Part shown: piece by piece, positions 55,017 through 64,000 of the stretch | Numbering within the stretch: the first letter of the stretch is position 1 | Layout of the letters: each line of letters opens with the position of its first letter | Assembly: GCF_026241195.1 (NCBI RefSeq) | Contig: NZ_JAPFQO010000016.1 | Coordinates: 1-64,000 of the forward strand | Direction of reading: 5' to 3' | Source: Pontibacter anaerobius | Lineage (GTDB): Bacteria; Bacteroidota; Bacteroidia; Cytophagales; Hymenobacteraceae | DNA length: 64,000 bases | Notes under the pieces: generated by a model | The model's database searches: none | Seen by the model: the letters and a program-made list of their open reading frames with translations, nothing else | Told to the model about the DNA's origin: nothing | Translations under genes and position numbers: made by a program

Positions 55017-56318
55017 ATGATTTCCAACAGTCGATTATTGGCTTCGCTGGGGCTGGCCTTGCTGCTTGGTACTGGCACGGCAACTGCACAGGAGCAGCCG
55101 CATGTTTTCAGAGGCGCCCGGATTATCCCCGTGGTGGGGCAGCCAATCGAGAACGGCGTGCTGGTAGTGCAACACGGGAAAGTCACCGCCCTGGGCACCG
55201 CTAACAAAGTGCGCATCCCGAAAAACGCGAAGGAGTTTGATGTAACAGGCAAGGTGCTGATGCCGGGCCTGGTGGACACGCACTCGCACCTGGGCGAAGG
55301 CTCCGGCGGCGACGGTTCCGCACCGCTGCACCCTGATGTACGCATTGTGGATGCCATCAACCCGCTGAGCGATACCTTTAAGCGCGCGCTGGCCGGAGGC
55401 ATTACCACCGTAAATGTTATGCCGGGCTCGGGCCACCTGATGAGCGGGCAGACGGTGTACCTGAAAATGCGTGAGGGCAACACCATCGGCGACCTTACCT
55501 TCTGCGAGGATGTGACCAACGGTATCTGCGGCGGCATGAAAATGGCTAACGGCACCAACCCCATGAAAGCCGCCCCCTTCCCGGGCACACGCGCTAAGTC
55601 TGCGGCCATGGCCCGACAGTTGTTCCTGGATGCCCAAGCCTACAACAAAAAGATAAAGGCAGCCAAAGGCAAGGCCGATAAAATGCCGGAGCGCAAGCCT
55701 AATCTGGAGCCGCTGGTGGAGATACTGGACGGCAAGCGCATCGTGCATTTCCACACCCACCGCTACGACGATGTGCTGACGGCCCTGCGCCTGCAGAAGG
55801 AATTCGGATTTAAGCTGGTGCTACACCACGTGAGCGAGGCTTGGAAAGCCGCCGACGAGATAGCCAAGGCCGGGGTACCCGCCTCCATCATCACCCTCGA
55901 CTCGCCGGGAGGTAAGTCGGAGGCAGTGGAAGTGAGTAATACCAACGGTGCAGCGCTGGAGAAAGCAGGCGTGCTTACCGCCTTCCACACCGACGATGGC
56001 ATTACCGACTCGCGCCTGTTTATGCGTAACGTGTCGCTGGCGGTGCGGGCTGGTATGAGCAAAGAGAAAGCGATAGAGGGAATGACCATTGCCGGAGCGA
56101 AGATGCTGGAACTGGACAACCGCGTAGGCTCGCTGGAGAAAGGAAAGGATGCGGACTTTATCGTGCTGAGCGGGGAGCCTTTCAGCGTGCATACTAAAGT
56201 AGAACAGACGTGGGTGGAGGGGCAGAAGCGCTTCGACCTGAGCAACCCCGAGGATAAGAAGTACGCCACCGGCGGCTTCAGGGCTTATGACGGCGTGTTG
56301 CACTACCACGCACATTAA
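55017..56318 (+). CDS. Secreted amidohydrolase, active-site ligands present
   Basis: 433 residues with a signal peptide ending near TATAQ. It has the imidazolonepropionase-like amidohydrolase plan: beta-sandwich (FRGARIIPVVGQPIENGVL), HxH in DTHSHLGEG (near residue 88), His in VHFHTHRYDDV and LVLHHVSEAW, and the late Asp in FHTDDGIT. The end GSLEKGKDADFIVLSGEPF is typical. Substrate unknown (periplasmic dipeptide- or imide-type compounds are possible). It is followed 99 bases on by a paralogue that has lost its metal ligands. Confidence 0.88.
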   Translation: MISNSRLLASLGLALLLGTGTATAQEQPHVFRGARIIPVVGQPIENGVLVVQHGKVTALGTANKVRIPKNAKEFDVTGKVLMPGLVDTHSHLGEGSGGDGSAPLHPDVRIVDAINPLSDTFKRALAGGITTVNVMPGSGHLMSGQTVYLKMREGNTIGDLTFCEDVTNGICGGMKMANGTNPMKAAPFPGTRAKSAAMARQLFLDAQAYNKKIKAAKGKADKMPERKPNLEPLVEILDGKRIVHFHTHRYDDVLTALRLQKEFGFKLVLHHVSEAWKAADEIAKAGVPASIITLDSPGGKSEAVEVSNTNGAALEKAGVLTAFHTDDGITDSRLFMRNVSLAVRAGMSKEKAIEGMTIAGAKMLELDNRVGSLEKGKDADFIVLSGEPFSVHTKVEQTWVEGQKRFDLSNPEDKKYATGGFRAYDGVLHYHAH

Positions 56319-56417
56319 GCTGGTTAAGAGTTGAGAGTAATGAGTTGAGTAGTTAGCATTAGCCAAAGTATACTTTCAGCTCATACTTATACTTGCATTA
56401 TTTACAGAGAAATCAAC

Positions 56418-57632
56418 ATGAAAAAGCATATACAACTGGCAGCAGCCATACTTGGCGGAGTGGCCATACTTAGCATGCAGCAGGCCGTGGCGCAGATTGC
56501 CGTGAAGGGCGAGACGGTTTACACCATGGCGGGCAATCCCATCAAAAACGGGGTGGTGCTACTGAAAGATGGTAAGATCGAGGCCGTAGGGGCCAACCTG
56601 CAGGTGCCGCAGAATTATAAAGTATACACGGCCAAAGTGGTAACACCCGGTTTGGTGGATGCCCATACTTCGGTAGGGCTCGCCGGTATTTACAACATAC
56701 CCGCCGACCAGCAGCAGCTGGAGAAAACGGCACCCATACAGCCGGAGCTCCGCGCCCTGGATGCTTACAACCCAAGCGAGGAACTGGTAGAGTGGGTGCG
56801 CAGCTATGGCGTTACCACCATTAACACTGGTCACGGCCCGGGGGCGCTCATCAGCGGACAAACCATGACCATCAAGACCTCTCCCGAAGGTTTTAGCTCG
56901 CTTATAGACACCACCAACATGATAGCCTTCACGCTGGGAAGCTCGGTGGGGGAGAACTACAACTCACCCAAGACATCGGCCAAAGGTATGGCCATGCTGC
57001 GGGCCGAGCTGCAGGCGGCGCAGGCATACGCCAAGAAAATGGCCAACGCGGATGCCGGCAAACGCCCCGACCGCAACCTAAAAACGGAGTACCTGGTGGA
57101 CCTGCTGAACCGCAAGTATAAGACACTGATCACGGCCAACCAGTCGCAGGACATCATGGCGGCGCTGCGCCTGGCCAAGGAGTTTAACCTGGATCTGGTG
57201 CTGGATGGAGGTGCGGAATCATACTTGCTGGTGGATGAAATCAAGGCTGCCGGGGTGCCGGTTATACTTCACCCGACCATGGCGCGCTCCTACGGCGACA
57301 GCAAGAACATGTCGTTTGAGACGGCGGGCGTGCTGGCGAAGGCGGGTGTGCCGGTGGCCATACAGAGCGGTTTTGAACAGTATGTGCCGCGTGCCCGCGT
57401 TATACTTTTCGAGGCAAGTGTGGCCGTGGCTAATGGCATGGACTCCGATCAGGCGCTTGCCTCCATCACCTCCACACCGGCTAGCATACTTGGGCTAAGC
57501 GATCGGGTGGGCTCCCTGGAGAAAGGCAAGGATGCTGACCTGGTACTTTTCGACGGTGATCCGTTTGAGTATACCTCGCATGTATGCGCCGTACTGATAG
57601 ATGGCAAGGTGGTGAGCGAAGAATGTAAATAA
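56418..57632 (+). CDS. Secreted amidohydrolase paralogue lacking metal ligands
   Basis: 404 residues with a signal peptide ending near AVAQI. The same plan as its neighbour is clear (GLVDAHTSVGLAG, DIMAALRLAKEFNLDLVLDG, GSLEKGKDADLVLFDGDPF), but the HxH is HTS, the two mid-barrel His segments read TANQSQDI and LVLDGGAESY, and the final Asp region reads IQSGFEQYV. It should not bind metals. The length and reading frame are intact, so it is probably a non-catalytic partner subunit and not a dying gene. Confidence 0.85.
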   Translation: MKKHIQLAAAILGGVAILSMQQAVAQIAVKGETVYTMAGNPIKNGVVLLKDGKIEAVGANLQVPQNYKVYTAKVVTPGLVDAHTSVGLAGIYNIPADQQQLEKTAPIQPELRALDAYNPSEELVEWVRSYGVTTINTGHGPGALISGQTMTIKTSPEGFSSLIDTTNMIAFTLGSSVGENYNSPKTSAKGMAMLRAELQAAQAYAKKMANADAGKRPDRNLKTEYLVDLLNRKYKTLITANQSQDIMAALRLAKEFNLDLVLDGGAESYLLVDEIKAAGVPVILHPTMARSYGDSKNMSFETAGVLAKAGVPVAIQSGFEQYVPRARVILFEASVAVANGMDSDQALASITSTPASILGLSDRVGSLEKGKDADLVLFDGDPFEYTSHVCAVLIDGKVVSEECK

Positions 57633-57750
57633 GGGGGTGCCGGTACCCTATACTTTTACAGAAATGTGTAGGGTACTGGTACTTTGGAGAAGAGGCCTTT
57701 TGTAACTGCTGTGGGCACAACTTTTTCGTGCGGTTAAAGTATAGTTTGGT

Positions 57751-57783
57751 GCAAGCTAAGTGCTTGCTTCACCAACCTTGGTG
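57751..57783. repeat. Pair of small hairpins in the 57633-57922 gap
   Basis: GCAAGC/GCTTGC (57751-57767) and CACCAA/TTGGTG (57770-57783) form two adjacent stems. No gene or T run accompanies them; the rest of this 290-base gap shows nothing else but AAGTATA copies. Confidence 0.5.
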
Positions 57784-57922
57784 CCTGCCATGCTATAGAA
57801 AACGCCGCGGTAAAAAGCCTGAAAGGGCTTTGCCGCTTTGGTAGATGACTATAATCTGAATTTGAGCTTTACGCATACGTTAGTTTCTTCATTTTACCTT
57901 CTACCCAAAACTATCAAAACAA

Positions 57923-58981
<1,059 letters not shown>

Positions 58982-59015
58982 TTTGTAGCAGAACTGCTGA
59001 TTATTACATATTTTT

Positions 59016-59070
59016 GTGGCCTGCCTTCGCTAAACCCTCTGGGTGGCTGGGGCAGGCCACTTTTTGATTT
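59016..59070 (+). terminator. Terminator of fbaB
   Basis: GTGGCCTGCC (59016-59025) pairs with GGCAGGCCAC (59051-59060), followed by T5GATTTT. Confidence 0.75.
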
Positions 59071-59128
59071 TATACTTTACAGTTAAGTATAGCCATAACT
59101 TTAATGTGCGGAAGCACGCTGTATAACT

Positions 59129-60028
59129 ATGATGCCTTGGTTTAAAAGAGCAGAAAAAGGAATCCATACGCCAACAGAGCAAAAGAAGGAAACCCCGGAC
59201 GGATTGTGGTACAAGTGCCCGAACTGCAAAACCGTGACAAGTATGGCCGAGCACCGCAAGAACCTGAACACCTGCGTGCAGTGCAGCCACCACGACCGCA
59301 TCGGCTCCAGAGAGTACTTCGCCATTTTGTTTGACGACAACGAATTTACCGAGCTGGACGAGAACCTGACCTCGGGCGACCCTCTTAACTTCGTGGACTC
59401 CAAACCATACCCGCAGCGCATTGCCGCCACGCAAAAGGCCACCGGCCTGAAAGACGCAGTGCGCACGGCCTACGGCAAGATAAACGGCCAGAACCTGACC
59501 ATCGCCTGTATGGACTTCGCCTTTATCGGCGGCTCCATGGGTTCTGTGGTAGGAGAGAAGATTGCCCGCGCCATAGACCACGCCCGCAAAACGCGCACCC
59601 CTTTCCTGATGATCTCGAAATCGGGTGGAGCGCGTATGATGGAGGCTGGCTTCTCGCTGATGCAGATGGCCAAGACCTCTGCCAAGCTGGCGCTGCTGAG
59701 CGAGGAGAAACTACCGTACATCTCCCTGCTGACAGACCCGACCACGGGTGGTGTAACCGCCTCTTACGCCATGCTGGGCGATTTTAACATTGCCGAGCCG
59801 GGTGCCTTGATCGGCTTTGCCGGTCCGCGCGTTATTAAAGAGACGATAGGTAAAGACCTGCCGAAGGGCTTCCAGAGCGCCGAGTTTGTGCTGGAGCATG
59901 GCTTCCTGGATTTCATCATCGACCGCAAGCAGCTGAAGAGCCGCCTGAGCGAGCTGCTGAGCATGGTGCTGCTACCGGAGGACGTAACCACAACACCGAA
60001 AGCAAAAAAATCTGCTAAGGCATCCTAG
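59129..60028 (+). CDS. accD: Acetyl-CoA carboxylase carboxyltransferase subunit beta
   Basis: 299 residues. The four-cysteine zinc ribbon KCPNCKTV...[11 protein letters not shown] is at about 29-55, followed by the crotonase-like carboxyltransferase core ([79 protein letters not shown]). With AccA it transfers the carboxyl group from biotin to acetyl-CoA for fatty-acid synthesis. Own terminator at 60054. Confidence 0.96.
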   Translation: MMPWFKRAEKGIHTPTEQKKETPDGLWYKCPNCKTVTSMAEHRKNLNTCVQCSHHDRIGSREYFAILFDDNEFTELDENLTSGDPLNFVDSKPYPQRIAATQKATGLKDAVRTAYGKINGQNLTIACMDFAFIGGSMGSVVGEKIARAIDHARKTRTPFLMISKSGGARMMEAGFSLMQMAKTSAKLALLSEEKLPYISLLTDPTTGGVTASYAMLGDFNIAEPGALIGFAGPRVIKETIGKDLPKGFQSAEFVLEHGFLDFIIDRKQLKSRLSELLSMVLLPEDVTTTPKAKKSAKAS

Positions 60029-60053
60029 GCAAAAGCATAAGTCAAAATTTTTA

Positions 60054-60087
60054 AAAACCTGTTAGCCTGGTGCTAACAGGTTTTTTT
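60054..60087 (+). terminator. Terminator of accD
   Basis: AAACCTGTTAGC pairs with GCTAACAGGTTT around CTGGT, followed by T-rich sequence. Confidence 0.85.
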
Positions 60088-60160
60088 GTGCCTCACTGTA
60101 TCAAGTATGGCCAATCAGAATATATCTTTAGTAAAATATTGATGAGCCGATACGTACGAT

Positions 60161-60176
60161 TTGGCACAAGACTTGC
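60161..60176 (+). promoter_or_regulatory. Sigma-54 promoter upstream of the first ompA gene
   Basis: TTGGCACAAGACTTGC has the -24 GG and -12 GC with exactly ten bases between them, a near-perfect match to the RpoN consensus TTGGCAC-N5-TTGC. Transcription would start near 60188 and leave a leader of about 73 bases before the OmpA gene. A sigma-54 activator binding site is not recognisable. Confidence 0.7.
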
Positions 60177-60260
60177 GTTTGCAGGTGTAAGAGCATAAAG
60201 CCTTATAGTACCCAAAACTCAAAAAGAACAACAACAAACATTTACTAAACCCTAATTACA

Positions 60261-61010
60261 ATGAAACTTGTAAAACTATCCCTGAGCTCGATGCTGGCTG
60301 TTACCATGCTGTTTACATCGTGCAAGAGCACAGCCCCTGCAGCCGGTTCAGGAACTGCTACTACCGAGACAACCACGCAAACAAAACCTGCCGAAGAGAA
60401 AAAAGGCATGAGCAAAACCACTAAAGGCGGCCTGATTGGTGCCGGTGGCGGTGCCGTGATCGGTGGCCTGATCGGTAACAGGCTGGGTAACACGGCAGCA
60501 GGCGCCATTGTAGGTGCCGCCGTGGGTGGTGCAACGGGTGCCGTAATCGGTCGCCGTATGGATAAGCAGGCCGAGGAACTGGAGAAATCCATGGAGAACG
60601 CCAATGTGGAGCGTGTAGGCGAGGCCATCCGTGTGAACTTCGACTCAGGTATACTTTTCGCGGTGAACTCTGCCGAGTTAAGCGCCACTGCCAAGCAGGA
60701 CATCCAGAAGCTGGCTAAAACCCTGCAAGACTACCAGGGAACCGATGTGATCATCGAAGGCCACACCGACAACACAGGTTCTTATGAGCTGAACCAGAAG
60801 CTGTCTGAGCGTCGCGCGCAGGCTGTGAAGAACTATGCCCAGAGCCTTGGTGTAGACGGTGCCCGCCTGCAGGCCAAAGGCTACAGCTACGATCAGCCGA
60901 TTGCCGACAACAGCACAGTAGAAGGCCGTGCCCAGAACCGCCGCGTGGAAATCATTATTGTGGCAAACGAGGAGCTGAAGCAAGCTGCTGAAAGCGGAGA
61001 AATAAAGTAA
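60261..61010 (+). CDS. OmpA-family lipoprotein with glycine-zipper segment, copy 1
   Basis: 249 residues: lipobox (VTMLFTSC, Cys near residue 20), Thr/Lys-rich spacer, a glycine-zipper stretch (GGLIGAGGGAVIGGLIGNRL) and a C-terminal OmpA-like domain (VIIEGHTDNTGSYELNQKL, the peptidoglycan-binding Asp/Arg motif in EGRAQNRRVEI). It anchors the outer membrane to peptidoglycan or senses envelope stress. Transcription is probably sigma-54 driven; a terminator separates it from its paralogue. Confidence 0.9.
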   Translation: MKLVKLSLSSMLAVTMLFTSCKSTAPAAGSGTATTETTTQTKPAEEKKGMSKTTKGGLIGAGGGAVIGGLIGNRLGNTAAGAIVGAAVGGATGAVIGRRMDKQAEELEKSMENANVERVGEAIRVNFDSGILFAVNSAELSATAKQDIQKLAKTLQDYQGTDVIIEGHTDNTGSYELNQKLSERRAQAVKNYAQSLGVDGARLQAKGYSYDQPIADNSTVEGRAQNRRVEIIIVANEELKQAAESGEIK

Positions 61011-61036
61011 ACTGCCATACTTTAACTATAGGTTTG

Positions 61037-61077
61037 GGCGCCTGCTTCCTGCAAAGGGGGCAGGCGCCTGCTTTTTT
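61037..61077 (+). terminator. Terminator between the two ompA genes
   Basis: GGCGCCTGC (61037-61045) pairs with GCAGGCGCC (61060-61068), followed by TGC and T6. It means the second OmpA gene needs its own promoter, which I could not identify in 61078-61308. Confidence 0.75.
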
Positions 61078-61308
61078 AAGGCCAGCAGGGCTGAGGAGGG
61101 CATCGGTAAAACTCCAATAAGATAAAGACGTTAAATCTCTAATGTATGGTGCTTGCAGGTTGAAGCCAGGTTGTAACGAAGCCCGGCAGGCTTAAATAAC
61201 GCACTGATGCAAATTATTTAGCTAAAGATTATATAACATTTTAACAATATAGTCAGTAAAAGGGTCAGAATCTACGGATTCTTAAACAGAAGTTTAAAAA
61301 CGATAACC

Positions 61309-61989
61309 ATGAAAAACTTTAGAATTAATCTTTCTATACTAGCGATAATTGCCGTTTTACTTTCGTCGTGTGCCTCTGGCGGCGGCGGCATGAGCAAAAC
61401 TGCTAAAGGTGGCATTATTGGTGCCGGTTCCGGTGCCGTAGTGGGTGGTGTGGTTGGTAAAGTGGCCGGTAACACTGCCGCAGGTGCCATTATTGGTGCC
61501 GCCGTGGGTGGTACAGCCGGTGCCCTGATCGGTAGAAGAATGGATAAGCAGGCCGAAGAACTGCGCCGTGACCTGGAGGGAGCACAGATTGAGCGTGTTG
61601 GTGAGGGTATCAAGATCACGTTTGATTCCGGCATCCTGTACCCGGTAAACTCTGCCGAGCTTCAGGCAAACGCTAAAACAGAAATTGCACAACTGGCTCA
61701 AACACTTCAGAAATACCCTGACACTAACATTCTGATCGAGGGCCATACCGATAACACCGGTAACCGCAGCATTAACCAGCCGCTGTCGGAGCGCCGCGCC
61801 CAGTCCGTAGCCGATTACCTGGCTATGAATGGTGTTGACCGCAGCCGCATGACAACCATGGGTTACGCAGCCGACCAGCCAATTGCAGACAACAGTACTG
61901 CAGAAGGCCGCAGACAGAACCGCCGCGTAGAAATTGCAATTTACGCCAACGAGAAAATGAAGAAAGCCGCTGAGCGCGGAGATCTATAA
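61309..61989 (+). CDS. OmpA-family lipoprotein with glycine-zipper segment, copy 2
   Basis: 226 residues, clearly paralogous to the gene before it: lipobox (AVLLSSC), glycine zipper (GGIIGAGSGAVVGGVVGKVA), GRRMDKQAEELRRDLEG and OmpA domain (ILIEGHTDNTGNRSINQPL, EGRRQNRRVEI). It lacks the Thr-rich spacer of copy 1. The two probably arose by tandem duplication and now have separate promoters. Confidence 0.9.
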   Translation: MKNFRINLSILAIIAVLLSSCASGGGGMSKTAKGGIIGAGSGAVVGGVVGKVAGNTAAGAIIGAAVGGTAGALIGRRMDKQAEELRRDLEGAQIERVGEGIKITFDSGILYPVNSAELQANAKTEIAQLAQTLQKYPDTNILIEGHTDNTGNRSINQPLSERRAQSVADYLAMNGVDRSRMTTMGYAADQPIADNSTAEGRRQNRRVEIAIYANEKMKKAAERGDL

Positions 61990-62035
61990 GTAAGAGTTAA
62001 GTAGTAGTAGATTGATTGGATAATTGGTGATTTTA

Positions 62036-62068
62036 AACCAGCCGCACGGGGGTGCGGCTGGTTTTTTT
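62036..62068 (+). terminator. Terminator of the second ompA gene
   Basis: AACCAGCCGCAC pairs with GTGCGGCTGGTT, followed by T7. Confidence 0.85.
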
Positions 62069-62120
62069 ATGCCTGGTGGTTGGCAGAGGTGTCGTTGTTG
62101 AATTTAATTACTGTCTGTGA

Positions 62121-62704
62121 TCTCCTTCTGGTGCAAGTATTTATACTTGTGTCCTTTTATGATGTTGAGTTTGTAACTCACTGGCTCGGAGAGCCAAACT
62201 TTTAACTTTGCCTATACTTTAGCCGTTGCTTCCTATAACTTGGGCTAAGCTACCCGCTGTTCCGGACATCCTTGTCCGGAACTTCTCTGCCGCGGACTTC
62301 CTAATCCGCATACTTATACTTCCATAGCCGCTGCTTTCTGCAACCTGAGCCAAGCTATCTTTTCTAGCCGCCGTTCATCCGCAGTCTTACAAGCGGCTCG
62401 TTCCATCTCTGGCCTTGGCTCCCTCAAGCCCGGGAGGGCTCGTCTTCCCGCATCGCGCTGTGTTCCCTCCTGCGCCAGGGCGCTGCCCTTGGGCACCGGA
62501 TCTCACAAGGCGCTCAACGGAAAGACTGGGAACAGATTCGATAGCCATCGCTAACGGAGCTTCAGCAGAACTCCCCTCCTTAGACAAGGAGGGGTAGGGG
62601 TGGTTGGATACTCCCTCTCCTGTTTTGGGGGTAGGGGCCCTCGAGAAAAGGAGAGGGCTGGGGAGAGGTGAAATTCCCCTCTCGGGAGGGGCAGGGGTGG
62701 GTTA
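62121..62704 (-). repeat. Long extragenic repeat, copy B (inverted relative to copy A)
   Basis: About 584 bases that align on the reverse strand with 18881-19440 from the CCCACCCCTGCCCCTCCC end (62704) to the AAATACTTGCACCAG end (about 62130). Shared blocks include the CCCCTCCTT/AAGGAGGGG palindrome (62573-62594), the CTCGAGAAAAGGAGAG block, the AGTCTTTCCGTTGAGCGCC segment, the core around GCGATGCGGGAAGACGAGCC, GAGTTACAAAC and the terminal hairpin. Copy B carries extra hairpins (62261-62280, 62292-62309) absent from A. Short frames here are by-products. Confidence 0.85.
62134..62309. repeat. Array of small hairpins in repeat copy B
   Basis: In order: CAAGTAT-TT-ATACTTG (62134-62149), TGAGTT-TGT-AACTCA (62166-62180), TGGCTC-GGA-GAGCCA (62182-62196), TCCGGACA-TCCT-TGTCCGGA (62261-62280) and GCGGA-N8-TCCGC (62292-62309). 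None is followed by a T run. Confidence 0.7.
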
Positions 62705-62719
62705 ATCGTTCTCGGGAAT

Positions 62720-62790
62720 GTCCCCCTTGGAAGGGGGTAGGGGGATGAAATCGCCTGCTGAAAATTCCCCTCCTCTGAGGGGCAGGGCCA
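62720..62790. repeat. Extra CCCCTCC/GGAGGGG palindrome units beside copy B
   Basis: Two more short units of the REP-like palindrome type, CCCCCTTGG/AAGGGGG and CCCCTCCTC/TGAGGGG, lie beside copy B. They suggest the palindromic part multiplies independently of the long repeat. Confidence 0.6.
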
Positions 62791-62860
62791 TTGAACCGGT
62801 ACGGCAGTTTACCAACTTGCCAAAGTTAGCATAGGCCGCTTGTTTGAACTATACTTCTCA

Positions 62861-63499
62861 TTACACATCATTCTTCCTCCTCTCCAAAAGAAACGCCACA
62901 GCCATCGCTGCTACAGCGCCGGCAAAAGCCATGGCTACGTCTTTCTGCGCATCCCATATATCGCCCTGCATCCCCAGAAAAACCATACCTTGCTTACCGC
63001 CGCCGTATACCCAGTCAGCCACCATCCACTCCACCAACTCATACATTACCCCGGAGGAAAGTATCAGCTCTACGGGCAGCAGGTAGGTTAGGAGGCGGTT
63101 AAGATTTAATCCCACGGTTAGCACCTCATGCATGGGGTAAGCCAGCAGCAAGCCGTAGCCCAGGTGCACCAGGCGGTCGTAGTGGTTACGCCCAAAGTCA
63201 AACTGCACCTTCAGCCACTCCCCGAATGGGTTATCAGCATACTGGTATTGGCTACCATACACGTGCAGCAGCAGAAACAGGAAGGGTAAAGTATAGCTGG
63301 TGTTCGAGAAGCGGAAAATGTTATAAAAAGCAACCAGGAAGATAAGGAGCGAGAGCGTCAGCGTGTTCTCCACCAGCCAGTTCTCCAGATCCGTTGTGGT
63401 GAGGGCGGAGTATACCCAAAAAGTCAGGAACAGCACACTGTAAAGTATGTGCAGAGGCTGTTGCCAGAGGCGTGATTTGGGTTTAAGTGTGGCAGGCAT
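62861..63499 (-). CDS. DUF2238 (YjdF-like) membrane protein
   Basis: 212 residues with about five to six membrane segments. The DUF2238 features are LHVYGSQYQYADNPFGEWL, GRNHYDRLVHLGYGLLLAYP and VMYELVEWMVADWVYGGG ending in GMQGDIWDAQKDV, conserved acidic and His residues inside membrane segments. Function unknown. It lies between repeat copy B and an MBL-fold gene. Confidence 0.85.
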   Translation of the reverse strand: MPATLKPKSRLWQQPLHILYSVLFLTFWVYSALTTTDLENWLVENTLTLSLLIFLVAFYNIFRFSNTSYTLPFLFLLLHVYGSQYQYADNPFGEWLKVQFDFGRNHYDRLVHLGYGLLLAYPMHEVLTVGLNLNRLLTYLLPVELILSSGVMYELVEWMVADWVYGGGKQGMVFLGMQGDIWDAQKDVAMAFAGAVAAMAVAFLLERRKNDV

Positions 63500-63589
63500 A
63501 CGTACGGCTCGTTCTCAGAGCATTAAACTGTTCTGCCATTAAACCCCGCAACGTATACTTTGTTTTGAGCCAGCGTGCTGCAGCGCCTG

Positions 63590-64000
63590 TCAGGCCATCA
63601 TCTCCTGCTGGAAGAACACAAGCCGGATCGGGTTATCCAGCGGACTCTGCGTAGGGTCGCAGTGGTAGCCGTACATATCTACGCCGTTGAGGTAAGGAAG
63701 CAGCTTTTTGTAGTAAGTATGGCCGGTGTTTGCGGGGTTAAAAGTGATGTCGTGGAAGACGGAAGTAGGTTTCTGCGTCATGCGCTGCAGCCGGTCAAAC
63801 AGCACCTCAGGCTTTGCCAGGTCGCCGGAGTACACGATGCGCTCCTCGTTTTCCTCAAAAATGTAGGCGTAGGTTTGCAGTCCTTCGGAGTGCTTGCCAT
63901 AGGTATCGATGCAGCCTATGCCTTCGAAATTCTCCAGCGGCACAAACTCGGCATACTTATCGGGGTCTTTTACCTGTATCTCCAGGAAAAGGTACAGCTG
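63590..64000 (-). CDS. MBL-fold metallo-hydrolase, 3' part (gene runs off the window)
   Basis: The frame is open to the window edge (LYLFLEIQVKDPDKYAEFV precedes a Met at 63943), so only the last 137 residues are seen. ERIVYSGDLAKPEVLFDRL, SVFHDITFNPANTGHTYYKK and the His in MYGYHCDP match the C-terminal half of RNase Z-like/MBL hydrolases. The N-terminal HxHxDH lies outside the window. Confidence 0.75.
   Translation of the reverse strand, partial: QLYLFLEIQVKDPDKYAEFVPLENFEGIGCIDTYGKHSEGLQTYAYIFEENEERIVYSGDLAKPEVLFDRLQRMTQKPTSVFHDITFNPANTGHTYYKKLLPYLNGVDMYGYHCDPTQSPLDNPIRLVFFQQEMMA

Noticed and set aside
57751-57783. Hairpins after the second amidohydrolase as its terminator
   Set aside because: They lie about 120 bases past the stop, are short and have no T run.
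62314-62597. Reading frames inside repeat copy B
   Set aside because: Same repeat-derived by-products; no start, domain or ribosome-binding context.

Overview
The window looks like a chromosomal segment of a member of the Bacteroidota, class Cytophagia, most likely Hymenobacteraceae (Pontibacter-like). The reasons are the type IX secretion genes porU, porV and sprA, Bacteroidetes-type promoter boxes (TAnnTTTG), DUF3078, DUF4292 and TolB-like outer-membrane proteins, an IF-2 with a very long Ala/Pro/Glu/Lys-rich N-terminus, and a GC content near 50%. The genus is an inference. No prophage, insertion sequence, CRISPR array or tRNA was found. Nearly all genes are housekeeping or envelope genes.

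Layout. 1-135: 3' end of a 5S rRNA and its terminator, so an rRNA operon lies upstream. 307-6241 (minus): porU and porV plus a catalytically dead M16 peptidase homologue. 6497-7864 (minus): an MBL hydrolase and pssA. 7949-13414 (plus): FAD oxidoreductase, a 1067-residue TolB-like/beta-barrel protein and a serine hydrolase, followed by a frameshifted Tai4-like immunity gene. 14122-15663 (minus): SulP transporter. 16112-16344: a collapsed purQ remnant. 16464-18719: yicC and an M28 peptidase, convergent. 18881-19440: copy A of a long extragenic repeat. 19468-30358 (minus): vanZ, gcvH, sprA, ruvA, maeB. 30616-34039 (minus): LysM lytic transglycosylase, gatA and two tatA genes. 34040-34847: AT-rich gene-free stretch with a perfect 14-bp inverted repeat. 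34848-42637 (minus): an envelope operon (envC-like, DUF4292 lipoprotein, TPR protein, nucleotidyltransferase, dut, flippase) and an enoyl-CoA hydratase. 42811-44666 (plus): mscL, DUF3078 protein and a small secreted protein. 45096-50011 (minus): rimP-nusA-infB. 50353-54092 (plus): EEP phosphatase, cysS and an M28 lipoprotein. 54186-54854 (minus): a lipoprotein. 55017-61989 (plus): an amidohydrolase pair (one active-looking, one dead), fbaB, accD and two OmpA lipoproteins, the first behind a near-perfect sigma-54 promoter. 62121-62704: copy B of the extragenic repeat, inverted. 62861-64000 (minus): a DUF2238 membrane protein and the 3' part of an MBL-fold gene.

The most unusual signal belongs to no gene. 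The heptamer AAGTATA (or TATACTT on the other strand) occurs about 117 times by hand count, against about 8 expected by chance, in both orientations, inside genes in several reading frames and between genes. It forces rare codon pairs (Ile-Leu as ATA-CTT) and also forms intergenic clusters. It behaves like a highly iterated oligonucleotide comparable in density to cyanobacterial HIP1 or to DNA uptake sequences. The second signal is a roughly 560-585 bp non-coding repeat present in two inverted copies 43 kb apart, containing a hairpin whose stem differs between copies by compensating changes.
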